DNA from: Xestospongia bergquistia
Lineage: Eukaryota; Porifera; Demospongiae; Haplosclerida; Petrosiidae
Assembly: GCA_963965975.1 (NCBI GenBank)
Contig: OZ014411.1
Span: forward strand, 14,152,501-14,216,500
Reading direction: 5' to 3'
DNA length: 64,000 nucleotides
Shown: piece by piece, positions 1-12,071 of the stretch
Layout: each line of letters starts with the position of its first letter
Position numbering within the stretch: position 1 is the first letter of the stretch
The notes under the pieces: model-generated
What the model was told of the DNA's origin: nothing
Database searches by the model: none
What the model saw: only the letters and a program-made list of their open reading frames with translations
Program-made: the position numbers and the translations under genes

Positions 1-263
1 ACAAGATAGAAATATTTTAATTCTGTGTAATACTTGTTCAACAATTTTGAACTTACTAGGGTATGTGATTTTAAAACACTAATTCACATCTTTATGTTCA
101 ATCAGAACAAGTGGCATATTCATAATTATGTTACTAGACCTTCCTATATCAGTAGAACCAGTAAGAGTATTTTGTAAGGATAAAAGTGGTTAATTTTCTG
201 AAAGCAATAATATATAAGATTCAATTTAAACATTCATTAGCAATGGACCATTTATTTTTCTAG

Positions 264-556
264 ATACTTCAAAGGAAATTCCCAATCACAAGAAAGCACT
301 TGACCTTTTGGCAGATATTAATGCTAATTGGGAAGAGATTGGTCTAGCCCTTGGCGTTTCACAAAATGATTTGAATGGCTTAAAACGTGATAACAACAGT
401 AACATGATCAAGCTTTCACAAGTGATAACTTGGTGGATACAATCCAAGTCATCATCTGTTTCCTGGGAGACACTGATATCTGCCATTGAGGGGCCTATCG
501 TTAACAACAAAATGAAGGCTGAGGAGATACGTAATTCCCTCTATAGTCAACAGTAA
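264..556 (+). CDS. Terminal exon with a death domain
   Basis: The exon follows a good acceptor (pyrimidine tract, then TAG at 261-263) and ends at a TAA stop at 554-556. It encodes one death-fold domain. A lead-in KKALDLLADINANWEEIGLALG gives helices 1-2, then the DLNGLK turn, the WW pair of helix 4 (VITWWIQ), and the last helix region WETLISAIEGP. This is the adaptor module that joins receptors to signalling or death partners through DD-DD contacts. Earlier exons lie outside the window, so the parent protein is unknown. Two more death domains lie downstream (2,162-3,461) and share the W..LI.A.E..GP ending, so this is a local family. Family call is firm; the signalling role is inferred from the domain only. 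Confidence 0.75.
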
Positions 557-767
557 CATTGTAAACGGCACATGTGTTACCACATGATTACATTCTGTGC
601 TTATGCAAAAACTGAAAACTCTTTTGCTCATGTCATGCTATTTATGTTTATTATTAAGACACAATGCTAATTATCTTGCTGCTATTTGTTTGTGTAAAAT
701 GCTGTTTTTTGAAAATACACATGTCAAAAGTTTGGTTGCGAATACATTATTATATTTCCTAGAATAG

Positions 768-855
768 AATTCTGGTCTTAAGGCTAAATTGAGGTTAGAA
801 ACTCTAAGTCAAACAGATGAAATAGAAACTATATCTGAGGAACTTTTCTTAAAAG
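768..855 (+). CDS. Possible coiled-coil exon
   Basis: Between an AG acceptor (766-767) and a GGTTAG donor one frame is open for 29 codons. It is rich in L, K and E (LKAKLRLETLSQTDEIETI) and looks like a short coiled coil. It lies after the stop of the preceding death-domain exon, so it would belong to another transcript or to an alternative 3' end. No family is recognised. Confidence 0.25.
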
Positions 856-2161
856 GTTAGTGTATAATGTTAGTGTCTCTAAGCATTTGTTATAACCAAC
901 ACTGAAGACTGTATTGCAGAGACAGTGTAAAATGTAATAAAAAAACACAACAATTGTTATGGCATAATGTATGCTGTATGTGTAACATGGTTCAATGTAT
1001 GTTGGACTATAACATGCATATCACTTAATACCATAGAAATTGAAATTGATGTTGAAACCCATTATTTGTTGATATAAGGACTATATCTGGATACGAATGT
1101 CACTTTATCAAGTCTGCACACCTTGTCAATACTTTGAAATTCTATCTTATTATGTCATCATTTGTTTTATTAAATAATATGTAATATGTGGATCATTTGA
1201 TAATGTGAGATGATACACCTACCCTGATGAGTATGAACATCATTAGCAATAATTTCACACTGCAATATAATCTCACATGTAACTCTCAGTCTCAAAAATA
1301 TTGAATGAATGTAAAGTAAGAGCTCAAAATACAAGGTCTGCATTACATTTATATGACATATGGATTTTTACAAATTTTAGACTAATTTTGTTGTCGACAA
1401 AGTGTCCAAGGTTAGTAATGAATGTTAAATAACTTGTAAATCCATCAGATACTATTTTATTGGCTTTTTTATTTTTCTGAAGTGCACTAATTGCAGTCAT
1501 AAATGTTAACTGTTACACAGATGTATATAAAGTACATTGCCAGTTAAATTAGCTATTCTTGCTCAACAACGTGTCTTTATTGACATAAGTCATACACTCT
1601 GATATTGCTATAAATCATTACAGTAATGCTCTGTATTTTTGAAGTACACTGAATTCTGAACATAATTTATAATCCAATTTATTATTTAAATGGAAAAAAA
1701 GAATGAAAAGCACAAAAATGCTAAATTTTTTGTTATAGTATATAGTAGCTAAAAACTATTACTTTGTCATGCCAACACTGAGAACTGTCTTAAAAAGTCA
1801 TAACAAAACAGGTAGCAAACTTTGTCTATTCTTAGCTTTACTACAATTGCAATCTTGTGCTAAACCACAGGTGTACATGGCAACAGTTTATTACCATTGT
1901 GTTGTTACATTAGATACAAAGTTAAAAGAATGTATAAATGTTTTTAGAATGGCTTATAAGTTTCACTCTAAGAAAGGTCTGTCAACATTGTTTCTAGTGA
2001 ATAAATTATACATTAAGAAACCCACAATTGTTAGCTATGACTAGCCTTGTGATCTATATGTGTGTATGAAAATAATATAATTACAGTCATCTTATTGTTT
2101 ACTAAAAAAGTTCATTGTGTTATGTCTATACAAACATTCCTTATATTTAATTTCATATCAG
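856..2161. other. Intergenic or intronic AT-rich DNA, no gene seen
   Basis: About 1.3 kb without a convincing exon or repeat. A 91-codon open frame at 1,769-2,044 has no recognisable domain and no matching splice sites. The stretch is most simply the spacer or first introns before the two-death-domain gene. Confidence 0.4.
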
Positions 2162-3461
2162 GTAATATGGTTGAAGGAGTATCAGCTATACCAGATGAAT
2201 CAGCAACCTCCCATTTTAGAAATAACTACACATGCTAAAACTGCAGAGTGGAAACGATTGGGTGTGCAACTAGAACTGGACAATACAAACTTAGATGGAT
2301 GTCATGATTGTACTGACATGTATCTGTTATGGATTATAGAAAAAGCTGAAAAAGCGACTAGAAGGAAATTAATATCTGCTTTAAGAGCAATTCAACAAAA
2401 TAATATAGCATATAACTATGAACATCATCTGAAAACAGTGTCTAAAACAAGTAATGAGTGTACATTTTTTTTATTGATATGTCTTATAATGATAAGATAT
2501 AAGTAGATAAAAGCTGTTTTTCTATATAATTACTCATTGTAATTTTCTCTATATATAGAACATGAAGTTAAACCTGTTACTACAACCACTATGACAAAAC
2601 TACCAAAATCAGGTGAGAACAATGGAAAATACTTTAAGATAATAAAATAATAATGAACTCTAACACCCAAAAGATCATGATAATAATATTCAAATAAAGC
2701 CTTTACTTTATTGATTCTACTTATTATAGATATTACTGGTGCTACTCCACTAGTAGGACAAGAGAATATAATTGATATTTCAACTAATACTGGTAAGTTG
2801 TAGTTTTAATATTAACTAATTTTCTCTCTTATCAGGTAAAGAAGCAATCATTATTCAGCAGCATGAATCAACATTAAAAGAAGTAACGAGAGATAAGAAA
2901 GTAATCTTTGGTCTATATTCCTATAAGACAAAACTGTAGTTATTATCTTAAATTTACATTTGTAATATGTAAATATATGAGTCCTATTTTATGGATTACA
3001 TTATTTTAATTGGAATACCTTCTAGTAGACTGATTACAATAAATCAGTTTTCTACATAGATTATATTTAATTGAACTAAGAATGACACTGCATTGTTTGT
3101 GTCTTTAAGTCATTGTAAATTAGTAATTTAATTATTAATTACTATCTTCTCCTTTAAATATATATTATTTTATCATTAATACAGAGGACAAACGACACCT
3201 TATTCAACTACTAAGTCCTATTTCATATAAATGGAAAAAGTTAGGAGAGGCCCTTGGGATCACATATGGTGATCTGAAGTCTATCCTTAATAAAGGTTAT
3301 GATGCTGCTGATAACCTATCTGAGGTTCTACAGTTGTGGTTTGATAAGCAACCTTCTGAGGTTACCTGGAATGCTCTTATAACAGCTGTAGAATTGGTCC
3401 TGTTAATGATTCCTCAGTGGCAGATAATATTCGTAAATTTCTTTCCGAAAGAAGTAATTAA
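2162..3461 (+). pseudogene. Two-death-domain gene, five exons, frameshifted near the end
   Basis: Five exons join in phase: 2,162-2,450, 2,559-2,612, 2,730-2,792, 2,836-2,900 and 3,187-3,461. The first encodes a death domain (AEWKRLGVQLELDNTNLDG ... LLWIIEKAEKATRRKLISAL). The three small exons give a Thr/Pro-rich linker (KPVTTTTMTKLPKSG). The last gives a second death domain (YKWKKLGEALGITYGDLKS ... LQLWFDKQPSEVTWNALITA). Just after ITAVE (3,391-3,395) the frame is lost. The expected tail, readable as GPVNDSSVADNIRKFLSE up to a TAA at 3,459-3,461, sits in the +2 frame, consistent with one lost base. This could be a true mutation or an assembly error. Death-domain pairs of this kind end ANK-ROC-COR-DD proteins in sponges (family knowledge). 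A ROC-COR relative at 47.4 kb shares this gene's 3' flank. Confidence 0.65.
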
Positions 3462-3489
3462 CATTATTTTATTACAATAGTAATCTAAA

Positions 3490-4031
3490 ATAATTTTATT
3501 AACACTTGTACAGAGAGATTAATGATTTAGTTTTCTACATCTTTTATATTTACTTATTAGCTTTAGTTGAGAAACTATATTAATTTCCCTATTAACATCA
3601 TTAATATTATTTTCATTTATGGAAAATATCAGTGGACTTTGTTAAAAATATATTTATCATTTGTTCACACTTTACATGATGAATAATACAAGAATAGTAA
3701 AGAACCAGGCTCTGTTTGAATACATTGATGAAGAGTAAAATGCCAGTACAACTTAATAGTAGAGCAGAGTATCTGCCTCTCATGACAAAGTATGTTACTG
3801 TGAAGTTCCACATGGCAAGGAGTTACAGTTCACAAACTATTATATAATCATTAACATGTGCATACACACATACACTATAAACAGTAAACACAACAGAATT
3901 TGTAGAAAATCAGTTTCATTTGTAAACTACATGTAGAACAAACTTCTGGAAAGTGGAAAGTATCATTTACTGATGAAAATGTGTTATTTATACAGCTAAA
4001 AAAATATATAAATTAATCACATCAACAATCA
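3490..4031 (+). repeat. 3'-flank repeat, copy 1 (matches 49,416-49,955)
   Basis: About 540 bp that aligns by eye over its whole length with 49,416-49,955 in the same orientation, with scattered substitutions and small indels. It starts about 30 bp after the stop of the death-domain gene. The other copy starts about 55 bp after the end of the ROC-COR pseudogene. It is better explained as the shared 3' UTR or flank of two paralogous genes than as a mobile element, since no terminal repeats are seen. Confidence 0.75.
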
Positions 4032-4507
4032 CTATGAAAAATTATATGTTTCCTATACATTTCCATGAGAAAAATCTTTGCGGAAATACAATAGCCAAAA
4101 TTCCATTCAAATTTTCATATACAACTTTGAAATTTATGTCAAGTTTCCTCTCATCTCAGATTTAAATTTTATAGAAAAATACACAAGTATTTAGAAAGAG
4201 TTATGAGGAATTTAATCAATTAATAAATACGTGGCACTGTAATAAGTACAACTTTCTCGGACACTTAATAATGAGACTTAACAAAAACGAAAATAAACTT
4301 TCAATAGTTATTAGAGTAATAGTTATAATCCAAGTCATCCGCTATTCTGCTGTGAAGTTCTTATTTCAATAATTACAGTGTCCATAGAAAGTGTGGTCGA
4401 GTAAGAAAAAGTCACTATCACTAGCTATTGTATATAATTATGTTTCACAGGTCCTCCCATTCCCAATAAAGATTTGTGTAGAGAATAATCATTTTCCTTG
4501 CTTTCAG
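4032..4507. other. No gene seen
   Basis: AT-rich sequence between the 3'-flank repeat and the next exon. No long open frame, repeat or convincing signal was found. It probably includes an intron of whatever gene ends at 4,733. Confidence 0.4.
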
Positions 4508-4733
4508 ACTCCATAGCTTTGCTTCTCTGTCAAAATCAAAACATTCTATGGTTACTAAAGTGACAGTAATCCCATCATCTCCTTGGAAGAAAAGTTATCG
4601 TTTATTTACCGATGATGAAAGCGTCTTCGGGAGTCAGTTAACTGAACCACCTCGATGGATAAAAGAAGTCAATTGTAAAGAAAGGAACTCAAGTAGTGAT
4701 CAAATCTCAGATTGTGATGAATCACAGATTTAA
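4508..4733 (+). CDS. Terminal exon of an unrecognised protein
   Basis: After a CTTTCAG acceptor (4,501-4,507) one frame runs 74 codons to TAA. The peptide is basic at first (ASLSKSKHSMVTK), has a PSSPWKKSYRLFTDDES core and ends with an acidic Ser-rich tail (SSSDQISDCDESQI). No domain is recognised and no upstream exon was found. It may be the tail of a gene whose other exons are lost or too short to see. Confidence 0.35.
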
Positions 4734-4904
4734 GAGGAAGACCTACAATTGAGCATAAGCACTAAATACAATTCGATCAGTTTCAACCAGACTACCTGTC
4801 TCGAGTTCCTAGTTATGGCTCTCAAACTAGTACCAGGACTGAAAATGATGATTTCATAACAAGTGGTATGTAAATAAAATCTATTAAACAGACTATTCAG
4901 CTAG

Positions 4905-5321
4905 CAGAGGTGGATCTATGGGGGGGGGGGGGGCAGGCCCCCCTAAAATTTTGTCCTACACATGTTACGCCCATGACTCTTAGTCCACTGTTAACACGTT
5001 AGTAACCTTTAGAATTTTTCTTCACTCCTGTCAACCAGCTTGCAACATGCGCTGATTATTAACTAAAATTACGCTTACAATAGCGGTGACTAGTGTTGAA
5101 AGTGAACGATTCTTTTCTGTTCTCAAAAGAATTATGACTCGTCTCAGAACTAGGATGGCAGAGAGGGAGGGGCTGGCTACGTGAGACTAATAAGAATAGA
5201 TGTATTGTTTTGTTTTAGTGATGATTGATAAACCACACCTTAATTAGTTAAGATTAACTGCACCTTTATGAACAATTAGCATCAGGGTCCACCCAAGAAC
5301 TTTTTCCTAGATCTGCCCCTG
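4905..5321 (+). mobile_element. Short hAT-family remnant with terminal repeats
   Basis: The ends are inverted repeats of 14 bp with three mismatches: CAGAGGTGGATCTA on the left, and CAGGGGCAGATCTA when the right end is read on the other strand. They are flanked by 8-bp direct repeats matching at 6 of 8 bases (TCAGCTAG at 4,897-4,904 and CCTGCTAG at 5,322-5,329). CAG-type ends and 8-bp duplications are the hAT signature. Inside, 5,074-5,184 encodes the hAT C-terminal dimerisation motif (VESERFFSVLKRIMTRLRT) before a stop. The rest of the transposase is gone, and a run of 14 G follows the left end. A deletion derivative of an autonomous hAT. Confidence 0.8.
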
Positions 5322-5871
5322 CCTGCTAGTTCTTGCATAATTGCTCAATTTCTTGAAATGTATATTTAATTAACAGCTTTCATAATACAATGTGAGTAGT
5401 TATTTCCCTTGCTACATTTAATTATATATATATATCTATATTAGTTGTTCATAGAGTTAATTAAGAAACATAACTTAAGTTCATACTTGGTGTTCAGTAA
5501 GTTAGAGATAACTATATATAATAATTATATAGAACTTTTGACAAAATTAGTGAAAGAGTTGGAATATAATTGTGAACAATTAAGAAAATAGATAGAAGAA
5601 TCTTTACAGGAAATTAAAAGACATCAAGAAAGAGATTCTGACCCTAATAAACATTCTCTCTAAATTGTCAAGCCAACAACAGAAGTTAGAGTAAGTTGTT
5701 TCATTTATAGGTGATACATTAATTTTAGAATGCTGTTATTTAGTCTATTGAAGGGTGTGATGACTTTGATGATAATAATCTGTGAGACTTTAAGTCATAA
5801 ATATTATCTGTAAAGTTAATGTGATAGATTTCTTACTTTATATCAAATCAATAAAGTGTAAACACAATCAG

Positions 5872-6367
5872 ACAATACTAAAAAAGATATCAGAGGTAAA
5901 AGGATCATTACCAAAGGCTTTGACAGCAATAATTTTGAGTGAGTTCTTAACTATAGTAATACTCTGATTAATTACTTATTGTAAATAGTTGCTGCTCCAA
6001 GTGTACTTCACTAATCTGGCAGTTCAATATAAAATGAGCAACACAGATGTTTACATCCAAAAAAGGAAAGAATAGATTGTTACAGGTAATTGTTTGTTCA
6101 TGTTATTATTATTGTAGTCACCAAAAGTCATCATGGCATAAGAGTGGTCTTAAAAGAATGAATACTATAGCTACAAATGATAAAAGGAACTGTCTCTTGT
6201 ATCTTGTCCCAGAACTAATTACTTCAGAAGATAGTGAAACTGAGCTATACAATGGAAAAGCTTCAAAGAAGATTAGAGTCAGACTGTTGCCTTGGAGGAG
6301 TGATGTGACATCACTTTTTATGAGTATGGACAAAAAACAACTTTATTTAACGTCTTGTAAAGGCTAA
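5872..6367 (+). CDS. Two terminal exons of an unrecognised gene (LPWRS motif)
   Basis: Exons 5,872-5,938 and 6,118-6,367 join in phase across a GTGAGT...TGTAG intron of 179 nt. The first gives NTKKDIRGKRIITKGFDSNN; the second gives a basic stretch, then LVPELITSEDSETELYNGK and KKIRVRLLPWRSDVTSLF before TAA. An LPWRS-type motif near a C-terminus recurs in uncharacterised cnidarian and sponge proteins, some transposon-linked, but I cannot name the family. A coiled-coil-like segment upstream (about 5,590-5,690) may be an earlier exon, although its phase does not fit directly. Confidence 0.4.
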
Positions 6368-6654
6368 ATGATGTTCCAACATCTAGTTGGATTACTATCT
6401 GATCAACATTGTCCAGAAAATGAAGACTGCCAACATGAGCATTCAATTGAATGATATGAACTAAAGTGAGACTAGTTATCATTGATACTGTTACTTTTGT
6501 GTTTATATTGTTTATTTTATATATCACTTATCATAAAATCATGATCATATTTATTTACCTATTATTATTGTCAGTGGCTCATGGTCACAGTCTGTTTTTG
6601 ACTTTGTATAAGTTGACTTACTGGAGTTTCTCTGCTCTGGCTGCAGCGCCAACT

Positions 6655-6951
6655 TTAAGACTGATTTTGACTAGTTGGCAGGCTAACTTGAGTTTGTCTT
6701 TGACGACAATGTGACAACTGTGAAGGACAAGCTTGTTGAAATTCATATTCGGGTTCATAATCATCAGCACTGTCGTTACAGCATGCGTCAGTAGAAGAGT
6801 CTGAATCATACGCTATTATTCTATCTTTAATACATGGTCTTTGACTACCGAAAATGATATCATTGCTTTTAAAAAGTCTCCCACGAGGTCTTCTACGCTG
6901 TGGTGATGGTAAGTAAAAGTCAGAAGCTGCCTTCGAACTGTTGCAGTAAGT
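6655..6951 (-). CDS. Terminal exon, basic then acidic low-complexity protein
   Basis: On the - strand an ACCTAG acceptor is followed by 98 open codons and TAA. There is no internal start, so simple ORF lists miss it. The peptide has a Pro/Arg patch (LPSPQRRRPRGRLFKS) resembling an AT-hook or nuclear-localisation patch. An acidic serine-rich part follows (AYDSDSSTDACCNDSADDYE), then a Gln-rich tail. Codon use and the length of the frame suggest real coding. It may belong to the mobile-element neighbourhood, as an accessory ORF of the Tnp2 element, or to a host nuclear protein. Confidence 0.4.
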   Translation of the reverse strand, partial: TYCNSSKAASDFYLPSPQRRRPRGRLFKSNDIIFGSQRPCIKDRIIAYDSDSSTDACCNDSADDYEPEYEFQQACPSQLSHCRQRQTQVSLPTSQNQS

Positions 6952-7011
6952 CTAGGTAAAAAATAACTATGGTCTATCACTTCTTAACTATTATTAATAA
7001 ACTGGCTGCAC

Positions 7012-9784
7012 CTATTGAATGTGGCTGGAAAAACAAGGGAGAAACCTGTTTTGAGTGATTATATTTATTGCAATCATTGCGAAAATTTCTTGTCTTCTAA
7101 GACATTTAAAGAGCATTATCGCCTATACTTTCATCAAGGAAGATGGCTTAAAGCAGAAGATTCTCGTAGCGGTTCCTCTAGTCCACTTGATGTGTCACCA
7201 CAACCAATATCACTTCTGTGCCAGATGATGAAGGTATAATGATATAAGTTGCTACTGACAGTGAGCCTCAGTTCACTATATTGTTGCTACTTAATTAGCA
7301 ACATGACTTCATGATACCTGCTATAGTTATTTTATGTATCAATTGTAGAGTCTTGTTAGTTAAGTACTTTTTAAATGTAATTTCCTCTAATATGCCTCCA
7401 GTAGATTTTTTTCACAGAAACTGAATATTGGGAAGAATGATATGGATTACTTTACTACTTGGGTTGCACCACCTCAACCAAAGGAATTTAATAATGATAA
7501 ATTGACTTTGGAAGAGGAAGCTACTGTGTGGTGGATTGTTCTTTTCACATATGTTTTTCAAACTCTTCATAAAGTGCCTGCAAGAGCAATGGAATGGCTT
7601 TTAAAATTTCTAGGAGTCTTTTACTTTTTAGGTAAATTTGCTGATCCCATAAAACAGATAGCATCACATTTACCAAACACTAATTACCTCAGAGTTAAAT
7701 ATATTTACAAGAACAAATTGTACAGGCAGAAATCAATTATAGTGTTATATGTCCTAAATGTCACCAGCTTCACAACATAGATAAAAAATTGAAAGGTCAG
7801 GATATTGTTCCTTTATGTAATAGCTGTTCAGTTCCACTTATGAAACAAATTGTGACCTCTTTCCAGTCTTCACATCTATATCCACATTTGCTATTTCCTT
7901 GGTGTTCAGTGATATCTTCATTACAAGTTCTTATCAAAATACCTGGGTTTGTTAGGCTGTGTAATGAATGAAAACTGAGTCATTCACACTCACATATGGT
8001 TGATGTTTATGATGGAAGAGTGTGGACTACATTTTTTGACGATGCAGGTAACCCTTTTTTGAACAAATAAATACTCTTGGACTTATTCTTAACATAGACT
8101 GGTTCAATTCATTTATTCACAAGATCTACTCATTTGCTGTTGTGTATTTAACTATTTTGAAGTTATCCAGAGCATTGAGGTTTAAAAGGGAGAATGTCAT
8201 TTTGTATGGGCTGATTCCTGGTCCTTCAGAACCTTCATTAAATATTAATACTTACCTTGAACCTTTAGTGAAGGATTTGTTGGTTTTATGGAAAGGAGTG
8301 CTGTTGAATACAACAAATTATTCAAAGGAGTCATTTCGAGCAGCATTAGTGAATGTTTCATGTGATCTTGCTGGCAGGAAAGTTTGTGGCTTTTTGTCCT
8401 ATAATGCCAACTTTGGATGTTCTAAGTGTTTTAAGTCGTTTTCTACTGGAAAATTTGGTGTGATGGATTACTCTGGCTTCAATAGAAATTCATGAAAAGT
8501 ACATACTAATGTTGAACACAGAAAGTCAGTTGATATTATTTTAAAAGCAAAGACAAAAGCTGAGAAAGGCAAGTTAGAATCATTGCATTGATGTCACTTT
8601 AGTGTTCTTCTAGATCTACTATATTTTGATCCAATTTCTATGTTAATTGTTAACCCTATGCATAATTTGTACCTTGGCACTGCCAAAAATATAATTTGAG
8701 TAAAGCGAGGTAGCATGGAAATAATAAATGATAGAATTGCTTTCTTTGAAATCCCAGCACATTCTAAAATGTCAAGATTACCACCTTGTGTTGAAGGCAG
8801 TAAAAATTTCACAGCTGAGCAATGGATGATGTGGACAAATTATTATTCTATTTATTGCCTTTTCAACATTATACCTGTGGAGCATTTAGAGCGCTGGAGA
8901 CACTTTGTTTTAGCTTCAAGGCTGCTCACAAAGAATAAACTTACTCAAGATGAACTAAGAATTGCTGATGCTCTTTTTTTGCAATTTGGAAAAAGATTTG
9001 AGCAGCTATATGATAGACTGAGTGTGACACCTAGTATTAACATACATTGTCATCTGTGTTAATGACTATGGTCCAATCAGTTTATTTTGGTTATTTCCAT
9101 TCAAAAGATATAATGGACTACTAGGTGATCAGCCAACAAATAATCATTGCATTGAGGCTCAAATAATGAAACGATTTGTGGAAGATAATTCATATTTACA
9201 GGTACTACATGACATTCCTGATAATCCTGTTTCACATGTTTTTAAAGATATTGTTTACCAGCATGCATCAATGTTTTTGTCAGTAAAGTCATCTGATTTT
9301 AATACAGATCAGCTGTATAGCACAACTTCTGGTGTTCGTTATAAAATGAATTCTAAATACCCTCTTGGTATGTTTCTTTCACATCTAATTGATGAGATAC
9401 ACAACCTATATGAGACTCTATATGCTCGAGCACTGCCAATATCCATTCCTTGCTCATTCAAGAAGATGACGTCCATCACTCTAAATGGTATTTCAATTTT
9501 TTTGGTGATTATGTGTTAGCAAAAATGGCCTCCCAAAAAGATCAGAAGAGCAAATAACAATTTTTACTAATACAGCATAGCGCCCAGCTCATATAAAATA
9601 CTTTGCAGCTCATTCAATTCCATCACAACAAGGACTATCACATGTGTTTCGTGTTGTGGATTGGCCACAAAAACATCCTCTTCACATCAAAATTGGAAAA
9701 CCAGTGGAGGTTTGGTGTAACTCTGTTTTTGAAAATGTAACTCCATCATACCTATTGAGTACATCTCAATGTCACTCTTTGTAG
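7012..9784 (+). pseudogene. Broken Tnp2-type (EnSpm/CACTA) transposase
   Basis: Collinear pieces of one transposase are spread over three frames with stops and frameshifts. In order: a C2H2-like finger (YCNHCENFLSSKTFKEHYR, 7,069-7,125); the N-terminal helical region (7,442-7,700); a zinc-ribbon-like CPKCHQLH ... CNSC (7,750-7,830); DVYDGRVW (8,000-8,035); the core VILYGLIPGPSEPSLNINTY (8,198-8,260); VNPMHNLYLGTAKNII (8,650-8,697), which carries the conserved D/N-PMHN-LG-AK motif; YGPISLFWLFPFKRYNGLLG (9,067-9,126) with EAQIMKRF; and the C-terminal HVFRVVDWPQKHP ... GKPVEVW block ending at TAG 9,782-9,784. These motifs and their order are those of the Tnp2 transposase family. Catalysis is clearly lost. 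I could not find CACTA-type terminal repeats. Confidence 0.8.
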
Positions 9785-11371
9785 CTCACTATAAATTATA
9801 TGATGAAACTGTACTCATTACAGCACCATGTGTATAATTGTAATAATGTTAACTATACTGTATGTTTTTTTCTTTGTTTTTCAAATCTGAAAATTGTTTA
9901 TAATTTTACCATAAAAACATGAAGAATTGTGAAGTTTCCATTATCAGATAAACACATTATAAATATCATAATTTTCATATGGAAATATAAAATGAATTGT
10001 AATAGGTAAGTTTCCATTAAGGTTTCTATTATAAAAATACACAGGAAACATATAATTATTCCCAGTGTTAACTACTTGACCACCATTGTTTTAGATGTTT
10101 AGTAATATAACAACAGCATACATCATCTCAGTATTATGAAGCCTTTATTAGGTACAGTGTCTTGTTTGTTTTGCTTCAAAATGTTAAAGTTCAATTGAAA
10201 GTCTTATTTTAAAAGCTTTTAGCTGTTGACTGAAATATACCAGCAAGCTGCAGCTCTTAATGTGAGCACTGTTAGATTAATGATTGTTGCTAGAATAAAG
10301 GACATGTACCTTTGTTTAGAGGCTTCGACCATTTAGAGATGTGAAAGGAAATGGAATGTTTATCTACTTTCAAGTAGGTTGTAACATATTCTTAGTTTAA
10401 TAATTATTAAATTTAACTACTGTGTGTGACCAAATGACACACATGCATTGTTCTAATGTCATTAGACAGAAATGAAAAAAAATCAAAATAGTTCCTTATA
10501 TTTGATTGCAGATTTCATTGAGAATATGTGAACAACAATTCTATGAAAATAACAAATGTATTTAGAAATAGCACTTGAAGGCAAAGATCATGGCAAATAA
10601 TGACAAGACCTTTAAACAATATATCATAAATGGACGCTCATACAATCCTGTAATAAAGTATATAGAAAGTTAAATGACTAACATTTTCAGATAGTGACAT
10701 ATAAATTCAGGGTTTCATCTCAGAAATATTTGTTTAATAGTGGAAATAAAATAACTATTGTGATAAATGAGGGTATTATGGTTTCATCAAAGAAAAGTCA
10801 GGCTATATGTCACTCTCCTGTATTTGTCAATAATATTAAGTATAATCATAACAATCTTATAACAATCTTGTAATGTATCCTAAGTACTCAGCTAGCTCCA
10901 GTGGAGATACTACAAGGAACACATTATCACTTAAGTGAAAACAAAAATCTTTCCGGAAAAGAGAAATTATGATTTTACCTGTATCAACAACATCCAATGA
11001 TCTAGAATGATACTCAAAAGTATTAACTTTGTGGTAATACTAAATCTGATGGTGTAGAGTCTGAATATATAGATTAGATTGATAAAAATGTGAATGGTTG
11101 GGTGAGCTTTTTGAACTAGTAGTGGTTTACCCTCAAAATGCACAATGCAGTGTTTTTTTTTTCAATAATACAATCTGTTAAAAAATTAACAAATGATAAT
11201 TGTATATAAGTAGTGTAACCTGCTTGAGAGCTAAGTTTGGCAGACTATCTCTTGTTATAACAACAAACACAATAATATGAAAATATCAACCACAAGTGAG
11301 ATGACATATTTACTTAAATACAAAATCATAAAGAACAGAGTTCTTGAGATTACATAACATTTCACACATTA
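9785..11371. other. No gene seen
   Basis: About 1.6 kb of AT-rich DNA between the transposase and the retrotransposon remnant. No sizeable open frame on either strand looks coding and no tandem repeat stands out. It may include the non-coding 3' end of the Tnp2 element. Confidence 0.4.
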
Positions 11372-11488
11372 ATATAGTATTATATAGCACAATGGTTTTC
11401 AACAGAAAATGTTTGTTGTAATACACTCGTTATAGTATTGTATAGCACATGGTTTTCAACAGACAAGGTTTGTTGTAACAGACTCGTT
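11372..11488. repeat. Tandem duplication of a 58-bp block
   Basis: Two adjacent copies share GTATTRTATAGCACA-TGGTTTTCAACAG and a TTTGTTGTAAYA-ACTCGTTA ending, with a few substitutions. They lie at the 3' end of the gypsy remnant, just beyond the end of pol. Confidence 0.7.
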
Positions 11489-12071
11489 AAATTGTCCTTC
11501 TCTCCAAAAGAATTTGTCCCGAATTTGTATGCTCTAGTGAGCAATGGTAGGTGCATAACGATCAGGAGCATTTCTATCTGTTCTTGGATAACTTGGCTCA
11601 GGTGGTCCTGGTCCACTTTCAACAAGCTCCATATCTTGTCCAAAAAATGTCTGGTGCATAGTGATCATTGGAATTCTCTGTAGTTTTGTCAGAACTCTTT
11701 ACAGTTTCAGTAGTATCTGAAGAGAATCTAGTTCCTGGTGTACATAGCTTAAGTCCATCAAAGTGAACCACTTGTAACTTTTCCTTTTTTTTGAACATTT
11801 CTAATTTTGTAGTCACTTTCTGAAATTTGTTTCACAATTTTAAATGGGCCAATCCATAGCTGATGAAATTTTTTAGACTGCCCTTGAAGAACAGGTGAAT
11901 GTACCAGATGAGATCACCTTCCTTGAATGGCTTTCCATGAATACACCTGTCATAATATTCTTTTTGACATCTGTGGGACATAAGTAATTTCTCTCTAGCT
12001 ATATGATGTGCTTCATCTAAACTCTTCTTGAGTTGTGTAGAGTAGTCATTTGTTCTCTACAGTTCCATACA

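Noticed and set aside
1769-2044. 91-codon open frame
   Set aside because: No domain, no splice signals that connect it, and composition like the flanking non-coding DNA.
9785-11371. Terminal inverted repeats of the Tnp2 element
   Set aside because: No CACTA/G-type ends with 2-3 bp duplications could be found by eye on either side.
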